Shown here one piece after another: positions 30,835 to 38,465 of a DNA stretch of 64,000 nucleotides. Made by a program: the position numbers and the translations under genes. The notes under the pieces were generated by a model. That model saw only the letters and a program-made list of their open reading frames with translations, was not told the DNA's origin and did no database searches. Source of the stretch: DATAGF01 sp963835685. GTDB taxonomy: Bacteria > Actinomycetota > Thermoleophilia > Miltoncostaeales > Miltoncostaeaceae. The DNA is taken from positions 248,001 to 312,000 of the forward strand of contig CAWIGI010000013.1 in the NCBI GenBank assembly GCA_963835685.1. Direction: 5' to 3'. Numbering within the stretch: the first letter of the stretch is position 1; every line of letters starts with the position of its first letter.

Positions 30835-31667
30835 TGGCCGATCACCTCGGCGATGCGGTCGTGGGCCTCGACGTACCGCGCCCTCGTGCCCTCCACGACC
30901 TCGGCCGGCAGCTCCGGGGGCGGCGAGGCGTGGTCCCAGCCGATCGCGTCGAGCCAGTCGCGGAGGTACTGCTTGTCGAACGAGGGCGGGCTCTGGCCCG
31001 GGCGCCAGCGGTCGGCGGGCCACAGGCGCGAGGAGTCCGGCGTGACCGCCTCGTCGCCCAGCACGAGGGTACCGCCGCCGTCCAGGCCGAGCTCGAACTT
31101 GGTGTCGGCCAGGATCAGGCCGGCCCGCGCGCAGTCCGCCGCTGCGCGCGAGTAGAGGTCGAGCGTGACGCGCTCCAGCCGCGCGAGCGTCTCCGCGCCC
31201 ACGATCCCGGCCGCCTGCGCGCGGGTGATGTTCTCGTCGTGGCCCTCGGACGCCTTGGTGGCCGGGGTGAAGATCGGCTCGGGCAGCCGGTCGGCCTCGC
31301 GGAGCCCCTCGGGCAGGCGGTGGCCGCAGACCTCGCCGGTGCGGACGTAGTCGCGCCACCCGGACCCGGCGAGGTACCCGCGGGCCACGCACTCCACCGG
31401 CAGCATCCGCAGGCGCCGCACCAGCATGCCGCGCTCGCCGAGCCGCTCGATCAGGTGGTTGGGGACGATGTCCGCCGTCCGCCGGAACCAGAGCGCCGAG
31501 AGCGCCGTGAGGACCGCGCCCTTGCCCGGGATGGGCGTCGGCATGATCCAGTCGTAGGCCGAGATCCGGTCGCTGGCGACGATCAGCAGCCGCTCCTCGT
31601 CGACCTCCCGCACCTCCCGCACCTTGCCCTCGAAGAGCAGCGGGTAGCTGTCGGCCGGGGCGCTCAC
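30831..31667 (-). CDS. purC: SAICAR synthase
   Basis: ATP-dependent ligation of aspartate to CAIR. The 278-residue protein contains LLFEGKVREVREVD, VASDRISAYDWIMPTPIPGKG, ECVARGYLAGSGW and FTPATKASEGHDENIT, all PurC signatures. The GTG at 31667 overlaps the purB stop by four bases. An upstream ATG would only run into purB. Confidence 0.96.
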   Translation of the reverse strand: MSAPADSYPLLFEGKVREVREVDEERLLIVASDRISAYDWIMPTPIPGKGAVLTALSALWFRRTADIVPNHLIERLGERGMLVRRLRMLPVECVARGYLAGSGWRDYVRTGEVCGHRLPEGLREADRLPEPIFTPATKASEGHDENITRAQAAGIVGAETLARLERVTLDLYSRAAADCARAGLILADTKFELGLDGGGTLVLGDEAVTPDSSRLWPADRWRPGQSPPSFDKQYLRDWLDAIGWDHASPPPELPAEVVEGTRARYVEAHDRIAEVIGQ

Positions 31668-32959
31668 AGGGCGGCCACGCGCTCCATCAGCAGGGGCACG
31701 TGCCGGGTGTACCACTCCGGGTCGAACAGCGCCCGCAGCTCCTCCGGGCCGATGGCGGCCGCGACCTCGGGGTCGGCGGCGAGGAGGTCGCCGAGCGGGC
31801 GGCCCTCGTCCCAGGCGCGCATGGCGTTGCGCTGCACCAAGGCGTAGGCGTCCTCGCGCGCCAGGCCGCGGTCCACGAGCCCGAGCAGCACACGCTGCGA
31901 GTAGACCAGCCCGTGCGAGGAGTCGAGCACCGCCCGCATCCGATCGGGGCGCACGACCAGCCCCTCCAGCAGCGCGCGGGACCGCGCCAGCATGTAGTCG
32001 AGCGCGAGGAACGCGTCGGGGAGGATCACGCGCTCGACCGAGGAGTGGGAGATGTCACGCTCGTGCCAGAGGGCGACGTCCTCGAGCGCCGCCACCGCGT
32101 GGCCGCGGACCACCCGGGCGAGCCCGGAGATGCGCTCGGCCGTGATCGGGTTGCGCTTGTGCGGCATCGCCGAGCTGCCCTTCTGCCCGGCCGCGAAGGC
32201 CTCCTCGGCCTCGCGCAGCTCGGTGCGCTGCAGGTGGCGCAGCTCGGTGGCGAGGCGGTCGAGCGAGCTCGCCGCCACGGCCATGGTCGCCACGAGGTGG
32301 GCGTGGCGATCGCGCGCCACCACCTGGGTCGCCACGGGCTCCCCGCCGATGCCGAGCTCGCGGAGCACCTCGGCCTCGAGGTCCGGGTCGAGCATCGCGT
32401 AGGTGCCGACGGCGCCCGAGAGCTTGCCCACGGCCGCGCCGCGGATCGCCTCGGCGAGGCGCTCCTCGTTGCGGCGGCTCTCCATCGCGTGGCCGGCCAG
32501 CTTGAGGCCGAAGGTGGTGGGCTCGGCGTGCACGCCGTGGGTCCGGCCGGCGCAGAGGGTGCCGGCGTGGCGCAGGGCGAGCTCGCGCAGCGCCGCGGTG
32601 AGCGCGCCCTGCTCGGCCAGCAGCAGGTCCCCCGCGCGCCGGATCGCCAGCGCCAGCCCGGTGTCGAGCACGTCCGACGAGGTCAGGCCGTAGTGGATCC
32701 AGCGCGAGGCGGGGCCGATGCGCTCGGCCACGTCGGTGAGGAAGGCGACGACGTCGTGGCCGGTCGCCTGCTCGAGCTCCTGGGTGCGCTCGACGGTGAA
32801 CCCCGCGCGCCCCTCGATGTCGGCCAGGTCCTCGGGCGGGATGACCCCGCGCGCCGCCCACGCCCGGCAGGCCGCAAGCTCCACCTCGAGCCAGCGGGCG
32901 AGCTTGGACTCCTCGGTCCAGATGGCGGCCATCGCCGGGCGGGTGTAGCGCGGGATCAT
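31664..32959 (-). CDS. purB: Adenylosuccinate lyase
   Basis: Cleaves SAICAR and adenylosuccinate to release fumarate. The 431-residue protein has MIPRYTRPAMAAIW at the N-terminus, HYGLTSSDVLDT, RTHGVHAEPTTFG with a catalytic His, and the signature loop GSSAMPHKRNPI. The ATG at 32959 overlaps the purD stop (ATGA). Confidence 0.97.
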   Translation of the reverse strand: MIPRYTRPAMAAIWTEESKLARWLEVELAACRAWAARGVIPPEDLADIEGRAGFTVERTQELEQATGHDVVAFLTDVAERIGPASRWIHYGLTSSDVLDTGLALAIRRAGDLLLAEQGALTAALRELALRHAGTLCAGRTHGVHAEPTTFGLKLAGHAMESRRNEERLAEAIRGAAVGKLSGAVGTYAMLDPDLEAEVLRELGIGGEPVATQVVARDRHAHLVATMAVAASSLDRLATELRHLQRTELREAEEAFAAGQKGSSAMPHKRNPITAERISGLARVVRGHAVAALEDVALWHERDISHSSVERVILPDAFLALDYMLARSRALLEGLVVRPDRMRAVLDSSHGLVYSQRVLLGLVDRGLAREDAYALVQRNAMRAWDEGRPLGDLLAADPEVAAAIGPEELRALFDPEWYTRHVPLLMERVAAL

Positions 32960-34245
32960 CCCGCCCTCACCTGCGAGTCGAGGCCGGCGGCGATGTCGCG
33001 GCGCATCTGGCGCCCCTCGAAGGTCACCAGCTCGGCCGCCGCGTAGGCCCGCTCCCGCGCGTCGGGAACGCCGTCGCCGCGCGCGCTGACGGCGAGCACC
33101 CGCCCGCCTGCGGTCACGATCGTCCCGTCCGGCCCGGGGGCGGTGCCGGCGTGATAGACGTCGGCGCCCCGGGACCCGGCCTCGTCGAGGCCGGCGATGG
33201 GATCGCCCGTCCGCGGGGTGCCGGGGTAGCCGGCCGCCGCCAGCACGACCGCGACCGCGGCCCCGTCGTTCACCTGCACCGGCCCCTCCTCCAGGCGGCC
33301 CTCCGCGGCCGCCGTGAGCACCTCCAGCGCGTCGTCCTCCCAGCGCGGCAGCAGCGCCTGGGTCTCGGGGTCGCCGAAGCGGACGTTGAACTCCAGCACG
33401 CGCGGGCCGTCGGCGGTCATCATCAGCCCGGCGTAGAGGACGCCCGAGAAGGCCGCGCCGCGCCGCGCCATCTCGGCGACGACCGGGCGGTGGACGCTGT
33501 CGAGGAGCTCGTCGGCCAGGGCGTCGGGCACGTCGGGGACGGGCGAGACCGACCCCATGCCTCCCGTGTTCGGCCCGGTGTTGCCCTCGCCGATGGGCTT
33601 GTAGTCGCGCGCTGCGGGGAAGCCGGCGAGCGCCCTGCCGTCGGAGATCGCCAGCAGCGACACCTCGGGGCCCGTCATGCCCTCCTCGACGACCACGACC
33701 CGCCCGGCGTCGCCGAAGGCCCCCTCCACGAGGCAGGCCTCGAGCGCCTCGCGGGCCGCCGCCCGCGTCTCGGCGACCACCACGCCCTTCCCCGCCGCCA
33801 GGCCGTCCGCCTTCACCGCGACCGGCAGCCCGAGCTCGTCCACGGCGGCCAGCCCCGCGTCGACGTCCGTGACGGTCACGGAGCGGGCGGTGGGGACGCC
33901 CGCCGCCGCCATCACGTCCTTCGCGAACGCCTTGCTGCCCTCGAGGCGGGCCGCCGCGGCCGATGGGCCGAAGGCGCGCAGCCCGGCGGCGCGCACCGCG
34001 TCGCACACGCCGGCGACGAGCGGCGCCTCCGGGCCGACCACCACCAGGTCGGCGCCGTAGCCGCTCGCGAGGGCCCCGATCCCGCCCACGTCGTCGACCC
34101 GGAGGGGGATCAGCTCGGCCTCGGCGGCGATGCCGGCGTTGCCCGGCGCGCAGAGGATCCGCGGGCGTTGGGGCGACCGGGCCAGCGCCCTCACGAGGGC
34201 GTGCTCACGCCCTCCGCCCCCGACGACCAGCACCGTGCGGCTCAC
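32956..34245 (-). CDS. purD: Phosphoribosylamine-glycine ligase
   Basis: GAR synthetase, an ATP-grasp enzyme and second step of the pathway. The 429-residue protein has VLVVGGGGREHALV at the N-terminus, the ATP-binding strand VAVKADGLAAGKGVVV and the metal-site motif LEFNVRFGDPETQALL. The start is the GTG at 34245, because the conserved strand begins four residues later. It is the first gene of the leftward purine operon. Only 72 bases separate it from a divergent gene, and I see neither a purine riboswitch nor a clear PurR site there. Confidence 0.96.
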   Translation of the reverse strand: MSRTVLVVGGGGREHALVRALARSPQRPRILCAPGNAGIAAEAELIPLRVDDVGGIGALASGYGADLVVVGPEAPLVAGVCDAVRAAGLRAFGPSAAAARLEGSKAFAKDVMAAAGVPTARSVTVTDVDAGLAAVDELGLPVAVKADGLAAGKGVVVAETRAAAREALEACLVEGAFGDAGRVVVVEEGMTGPEVSLLAISDGRALAGFPAARDYKPIGEGNTGPNTGGMGSVSPVPDVPDALADELLDSVHRPVVAEMARRGAAFSGVLYAGLMMTADGPRVLEFNVRFGDPETQALLPRWEDDALEVLTAAAEGRLEEGPVQVNDGAAVAVVLAAAGYPGTPRTGDPIAGLDEAGSRGADVYHAGTAPGPDGTIVTAGGRVLAVSARGDGVPDARERAYAAAELVTFEGRQMRRDIAAGLDSQVRAG

Positions 34246-34317
34246 CCCGGCACTCTCGCACACGCCGCGGTCGGCGAAGGGTCGCTGCGCCGGGCGTTGA
34301 CTACCATCAGGGGGGCG

Positions 34318-34683
34318 ATGACCGACCGGCGACAGCCCCTCCCGCGCGCCGAGCGCGAGGCCCACCGCGCCCTCCTCCAGGAGGCGCTCGCGGAACTGGC
34401 GGAGTCGTCGGACCCGAACCGCTCGGCGGCCGATGTCATGCGCGCGCTCGACTCCTACATGGAGGCCAGCGGCGGCGGGACGGCGCTCTCGCCGCGCGAG
34501 TCCCCGGTGACCGACTACGGCCGGCGCGAGAAGACCGAGATCCGGTGGGCGATGTGGATCGTCCTCGGCGGGGCCGTGGCGGCCACGGCCGTGGTGGCGG
34601 TCCTCCTGTCGGGCGGCTGGCCGGCCGGCCTCGCGATCGTCGCCATCTGGGTCATCGCCCTCTTCGCGCTCCTGTCAACCTGA
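34318..34683 (+). CDS. Small membrane protein, divergent from purD
   Basis: A 121-residue protein with a basic, helical N-terminal half containing AEREAHRALLQEALAELAE, a linker, and two adjacent membrane helices at about residues 77-95 and 100-118. The ATG at 34318 is preceded by a GGGGGG stretch that can serve as ribosome-binding site. The family is not recognised. The following carbonic anhydrase gene overlaps its stop (CTGA), so the two are probably co-expressed. Confidence 0.75.
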   Translation: MTDRRQPLPRAEREAHRALLQEALAELAESSDPNRSAADVMRALDSYMEASGGGTALSPRESPVTDYGRREKTEIRWAMWIVLGGAVAATAVVAVLLSGGWPAGLAIVAIWVIALFALLST

Positions 34684-35138
34684 GCGCGGCGGAGGACACC
34701 CTCCCGCCCGCGCAGCCGCGGCTGCGCCTCGCGGTCCTCACCTGCATGGACGCGCGCATCGACCCGCTGGGCGCGCTCGGCCTGGCGCCGGGCGACGCGC
34801 ACGTGCTGCGCAACGCCGGCGGCATCGTCAACGAGGGCGCCCTGCGCTCCCTCGTGATCTCCCAGCGGATGCTCGGCACCCGCGAGGTGCTGGTGGTGCA
34901 GCACACGCGGTGCGGGATGATCGGGCTCGACGACGAGGGGTTCGCCCGCGACGTGGAGCGCGACAGCGGCCGGCGCCCCCCATGGGCGGCGGGGGGGTTC
35001 GCCGACCTCGACGAGAGCGTCCGCCGGTCCGTGGCCGCGCTCCGGGCCGAGCCGCTGCTCCCCCACCGCGACCAGGTGCGCGGCGCGGTGCTGGATCTCG
35101 CCTCGGGGACCCTCCGCGAGGTGGTCCCCGCCCGTTAA
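34680..35138 (+). CDS. Beta-carbonic-anhydrase-like protein, probable CTG start
   Basis: Interconverts CO2 and bicarbonate if active. The zinc site is recognisable as Cys22 with the Asp24-Arg26 dyad in LTCMDARID, then His75 and Cys78 in QHTRCGM; HVLRNAGGIV and REVVPAR also match the short actinobacterial beta-class proteins. The frame has no ATG or GTG upstream of the conserved strand. A CTG at 34680 overlaps the preceding stop as CTGA and is the most likely coupled start; the next ATG would remove the zinc cysteine. Confidence 0.85.
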   Translation: MSAAEDTLPPAQPRLRLAVLTCMDARIDPLGALGLAPGDAHVLRNAGGIVNEGALRSLVISQRMLGTREVLVVQHTRCGMIGLDDEGFARDVERDSGRRPPWAAGGFADLDESVRRSVAALRAEPLLPHRDQVRGAVLDLASGTLREVVPAR

Positions 35139-35198
35139 CCGGGAATTGGCCGGTGTTGATCCGACGTTCCGCCCGCTGCGAAGGACATTCAGGGCGAG

Positions 35199-35876
35199 AT
35201 GATCGATTGGTTCCCCACAGGCCGTGCCGACGGCGCATCCGAGCCGGAGCGCGACCTCCTCCGCTGGCAGGGCATGGTGCGGCTCCGCGCCGTCGCCCGT
35301 CACATCGACGGGCTCGACCCGACGACGGCCGGTCACTCGGAGCGCGTCGCCGAGCTCGCGGCCCGTCTCGCCGTGGAGCTCGGCTGGTCCGGCCCCCGCG
35401 TCCGCGAGCTGGGCCAGGCCGCGGTGGTGCACGACGTCGGCAAGATCGTGGTGCCGGACGAGGTGCTCCTCACGCCGGGCGGCCTCAGCTTCGAGCAGTA
35501 CGAGGTCGTCAAGGAGCACGCGGACGTCGGCGCCCGGCTCGTCGCCATGGTCCTGGCGCCGCGGCAGGCCGCGTGGGTGCGCCACCACCACGAGCGCTGG
35601 GACGGCCGCGGCTACCCCGACGGCCTCGCGGGCGAGGACATCCCCGACGGCGCCGCCATCCTCTGCCTGGCGGACTCGTGGGACGCGATGCGCCGCCGCG
35701 CGTGGATCGGCCAGCCGCTGTCGGTTGACGAGGCCCTCGAGGAGTGCTGGCGCGAGGCGGGACACCAGTTCGCGCCCTGGGCCGTCCAGGCGCTCGAGGC
35801 CGTCGTGACCGCCCTGTCGCCGGCCTCCCAGGCGCGGCTCGGGCCAGCCCAGGAGCCCCTGCAGCCCGCCGCCTGA
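35199..35876 (+). CDS. HD-GYP domain protein, putative cyclic-di-GMP phosphodiesterase
   Basis: A 225-residue single-domain protein. The metal ligands are His46 in AGHSERVAE, His78-Asp79 in VVHDVGKI, then HHHERWDGRGYPDG at residues 129-142 and ADSWDAM. HERWDGRGYP is the HD-GYP signature, so hydrolysis of cyclic-di-GMP is the expected activity. There is no receiver, membrane or sensor domain, so its control must come from elsewhere. It stands alone, 60 bases after the carbonic anhydrase and 129 before the sigma factor gene. Confidence 0.88.
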   Translation: MIDWFPTGRADGASEPERDLLRWQGMVRLRAVARHIDGLDPTTAGHSERVAELAARLAVELGWSGPRVRELGQAAVVHDVGKIVVPDEVLLTPGGLSFEQYEVVKEHADVGARLVAMVLAPRQAAWVRHHHERWDGRGYPDGLAGEDIPDGAAILCLADSWDAMRRRAWIGQPLSVDEALEECWREAGHQFAPWAVQALEAVVTALSPASQARLGPAQEPLQPAA

Positions 35877-35971
35877 ACCATCGGGCGGCCGATCGGGGGG
35901 TTCTGCCCGCAGGGCCGCCGCGCGTGTAAGGTTCCTGCACATTTCGGCGGCTCCGGTCGCCGGGAGTGCGG

Positions 35972-35998
35972 TATACAGGTCGTCTCCCGCGCAGGAGG
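35972..35998 (+). promoter_or_regulatory. Putative -10 box and strong RBS for the sigma-factor fusion gene
   Basis: TATACA at 35972-35977 resembles a -10 hexamer and is part of the palindrome GTATAC. No convincing -35 lies 16-18 bases upstream. AGGAGG at 35993-35998 is a near-perfect Shine-Dalgarno sequence eight bases before the GTG at 36006, one of the strongest ribosome-binding sites in the window. It fixes the start of the fusion gene. Confidence 0.4.
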
Positions 35999-36005
35999 CA
36001 CGCCG

Positions 36006-38465
36006 GTGGCCACGACGGTCGCACCCGGTCCGCGGCCGACGGTACTCGGCCCAGTCCCAGGCTCTCTCGCCGTCCTCGGCGACTCTGCCCTGGGCAACCT
36101 CGTCGCCGCGGGAGACGAGCGCGCCTTCGAGGCGCTGTTCGAGCGCCACCAGGGCGAGATCTACCGCTACGCGAGCGCGATCCTCCGGCACCCCCAGGAC
36201 GCCGAGGAGGTCCTGCAGCTGACGATGCTGGCCGCGTACCGGGCGCTCTCCTCCGGCGCGCAGCCCCGCGAGCTCCGGCCCTGGCTCTTCCGCATCGCGC
36301 ACAACGAGTCGATGGACCTCATCCGGGCCCGGCCCAAGGCGGAGGAGCTCGGGGATCGCGACGACCCCGTGGCCAGCGTCCACGAGACCGTCGAGGCGCG
36401 CGAGCGCCTGCGCCAGCTGCGCGCGGACCTGGGCGCGCTGCCGCCCCGCCAGCGCTCTGCGCTCGTCCTGCGCGAGCTCAGCGGCCTGTCGCACGCGGAG
36501 ATCGCGACCGCCCTCGGGATCACCGTGGCCGAGGCCCGCCACCAGCTCTTCGAGGCCCGGGCGTCCCTGGCCGAGTTCGGCGCCGGCCGGGAGGCGGCCT
36601 GCGCCGACATGCGCCAGCGGATCTCCGACGGCGACCGCCGCACGCTGCGGGCGCGGAACGTCCGCGCCCACCTGCGCGAGTGCGACGGCTGCCGCGCCTT
36701 CGCCGCCGAGCAGGACGAGCGCCGCCGCCGCCTCGGCGCCTTCTTCCCCCTGCTGCCGGCCGCCGCCGCGGCCGAGATCCTGCGCCAGGCCACCGGGGCC
36801 GCGGCGGCGGCTCCGGCAGCGGCCGCCGGCTCTGCCGGGAGCACGGGCGCCGGCGGGGGATCGGGGTCCGGAGCGGGCGGCGGGGCCGGGGCCGGCGCGG
36901 GGGCCGCGGCCGGGTCGGCCGCGACGGGGCTCGGCGTCGCGGGGGTCGCCGGGCTCGCGACCGCCGGCGTCGTGGCCGCCGGGGTCATCGCGACCGTCGC
37001 GGTCAGCGGAAGCGGCATCGGCCCCTTCGCGGGCGAGGAGGCCGGGAAGGCCGTCGGTTCGGCCGGCTCCGCCGCCGCGGCGGCCGGCGCCGCCGGGGTC
37101 GCGGCGTCGGGGACCGCCGGGGGCGCGGGGGCGCCCGGCGTCGGCGCGCAGCCCATTCCGATCGCCGCGCCGGCGACCGCCGCGCCGGCGACCGCCACGG
37201 CTCTGGGAGGCGGCGGCTCCGGCGGCCCCGGCGCGGCGTCAACCCCGCCCGATGACCCCGGCGGCGTCTCGCCGGCCGGGGGCGGGGGCGCCGATCCGCC
37301 ACAGCGCTCCGGGGACGACCCGGAGCCGGACCCCGACCCGGACCCCGACCCATCCGCCGGCGCCGCGCCGCCCCCGGCCGCCCCCGCACCACCGCCAGCG
37401 TCCGACCCGCCCGCGCTCGCGCCCCCGGCCCCGGTGACCCCGACCACGCCGGTGCCGGACCCACCGCCCCCCGACCCCGACCCCGACCCGGACCCGGACC
37501 CCGACCCCGATCCCGACCCGGACCCCGACCCCGATCCCGACCCGGACCCCGACCCCGATCCCGACCCGGACCCGGACCCCGATCCGGACCCGGACCCCGA
37601 TCCGGACCCGGACCCCGACCCCGATCCGGACCCGGACCCGGACCCCGACCCGGACCCGGACCCCGATCCGGACCCCGATCCCGACCCGGACCCGGACCCC
37701 GATCCGGACCCGGACCCCGATCCGGATCCCGACCCGGACCCCGAGCCGCCGGACGAGGTCAACCCGCTCCCGCCTGACCCGACGAACCCGCAGGCCTCCC
37801 GGTGCCCGGCGAACTACCGGCTGTACCTGCTCGTGCGCCCCGGTGAGGGCGGCCTGCCCGGGGCGATCATCATCCGGTGCCGCCTGGCGACGCTCCCGCT
37901 GCCCGAGGGCGGCGTCCCGGTCCCGGACATCCCCCCGGTGACGCGCGCGACGGCCTCGCTGCTCGGCGCCGTGGCGCCGGCCCTGTCCGGGCCGGCGCTC
38001 GGGGTCGGCCCGGCGCCGGCCGTGATCGCGCCGTCGCCCGTGGTCGCGCCGCCTCAGCCGGTCGCGACCGCCGAGCCGGCGCCGGCGGCGGAGGCCGCGC
38101 CCGAGCGGCCCGCCGTCGATGCATCGGAGCCCGTCGGGGCGGAGCCGACGCCGGAGTCCGCCCCGCCACCGCGGCTGAAGCCGCCTGTAAAGATCCCTCA
38201 GGCGCCCTCACCGGGCCCCGGTCCCAAGCCGGCCCCGATCCCGGATCCGGGCAGGCTGCCGGAGCCGGCCCCCGAGCCGCAGGCGCCCGTCGAGGCGCCC
38301 GTGCCCGCGCCGGCGCCCGGTCCCGAGGCGGCGCCGCTGGAACCGGCCCCCGTGCAGGAGCCGGCGCCCACGCCGCTCGAGCCGGTCCTCCCGGAGCCGG
38401 TGGGCCCACCGGCGGCGGACGCGCCGCAGCCGGTCGCCGCGCCGGCGGAGGCGCCGAGCCCCTAG
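36006..38465 (+). CDS. ECF-type sigma factor fused to zinc finger, membrane helix and Asp-Pro stalk
   Basis: An 819-residue multi-part protein. Residues 30-110 look like sigma region 2 (FEALFERHQGEIYRYASAIL, DAEEVLQLTMLAAY). Residues 125-190 look like region 4 (LPPRQRSALVLRELSGLSHA with a helix-turn-helix). A zinc-finger-like segment CADMRQ...HLRECDGC follows at about 200-235, resembling anti-sigma zf-HC2 domains. An Ala/Gly-rich stretch leads to one membrane helix at about 304-328. Beyond it come Pro-rich sequence, 45 consecutive Asp-Pro repeats (residues 490-579), a short Cys-containing segment (CPANYRLYLLVRP, IIIRCRLATL) and a Pro/Ala/Glu-rich tail. The layout suggests a membrane-tethered regulator with its DNA-binding part inside and a long rigid stalk reaching through the wall. 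Function is inferred only. Confidence 0.8.
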   Translation: MATTVAPGPRPTVLGPVPGSLAVLGDSALGNLVAAGDERAFEALFERHQGEIYRYASAILRHPQDAEEVLQLTMLAAYRALSSGAQPRELRPWLFRIAHNESMDLIRARPKAEELGDRDDPVASVHETVEARERLRQLRADLGALPPRQRSALVLRELSGLSHAEIATALGITVAEARHQLFEARASLAEFGAGREAACADMRQRISDGDRRTLRARNVRAHLRECDGCRAFAAEQDERRRRLGAFFPLLPAAAAAEILRQATGAAAAAPAAAAGSAGSTGAGGGSGSGAGGGAGAGAGAAAGSAATGLGVAGVAGLATAGVVAAGVIATVAVSGSGIGPFAGEEAGKAVGSAGSAAAAAGAAGVAASGTAGGAGAPGVGAQPIPIAAPATAAPATATALGGGGSGGPGAASTPPDDPGGVSPAGGGGADPPQRSGDDPEPDPDPDPDPSAGAAPPPAAPAPPPASDPPALAPPAPVTPTTPVPDPPPPDPDPDPDPDPDPDPDPDPDPDPDPDPDPDPDPDPDPDPDPDPDPDPDPDPDPDPDPDPDPDPDPDPDPDPDPDPDPDPDPDPDPDPDPDPEPPDEVNPLPPDPTNPQASRCPANYRLYLLVRPGEGGLPGAIIIRCRLATLPLPEGGVPVPDIPPVTRATASLLGAVAPALSGPALGVGPAPAVIAPSPVVAPPQPVATAEPAPAAEAAPERPAVDASEPVGAEPTPESAPPPRLKPPVKIPQAPSPGPGPKPAPIPDPGRLPEPAPEPQAPVEAPVPAPAPGPEAAPLEPAPVQEPAPTPLEPVLPEPVGPPAADAPQPVAAPAEAPSP
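37473..37742 (+). repeat. Hexamer-type coding repeat, 45 Asp-Pro units
   Basis: Ninety alternating Asp and Pro codons form a 270-base low-complexity tract. Codons are mixed (GAC or GAT, CCC or CCG), so it is not one perfect DNA repeat; blocks such as GACCCCGATCCGGACCCG recur in varying order. The mixing argues that the peptide is under selection, while repeat number may vary by slippage. A shorter copy encoding DPEPDPDPDPDP lies near 37318-37353. Confidence 0.95.

Noticed and set aside
34246..34317. Purine riboswitch before purD
   Set aside because: The 72-base divergent gap has no three-stem layout with the conserved loop sequences.
37473..37742. CRISPR array or minisatellite
   Set aside because: The tract is in frame, has no spacers, and codons vary irregularly; it encodes a peptide repeat.
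36167..37762. Antisense frame encoding a long Ser-Gly repeat
   Set aside because: It is the complement of the Asp-Pro tract and of sigma-factor coding sequence; the sense strand has recognisable domains, a strong ribosome-binding site and a promoter-like hexamer.
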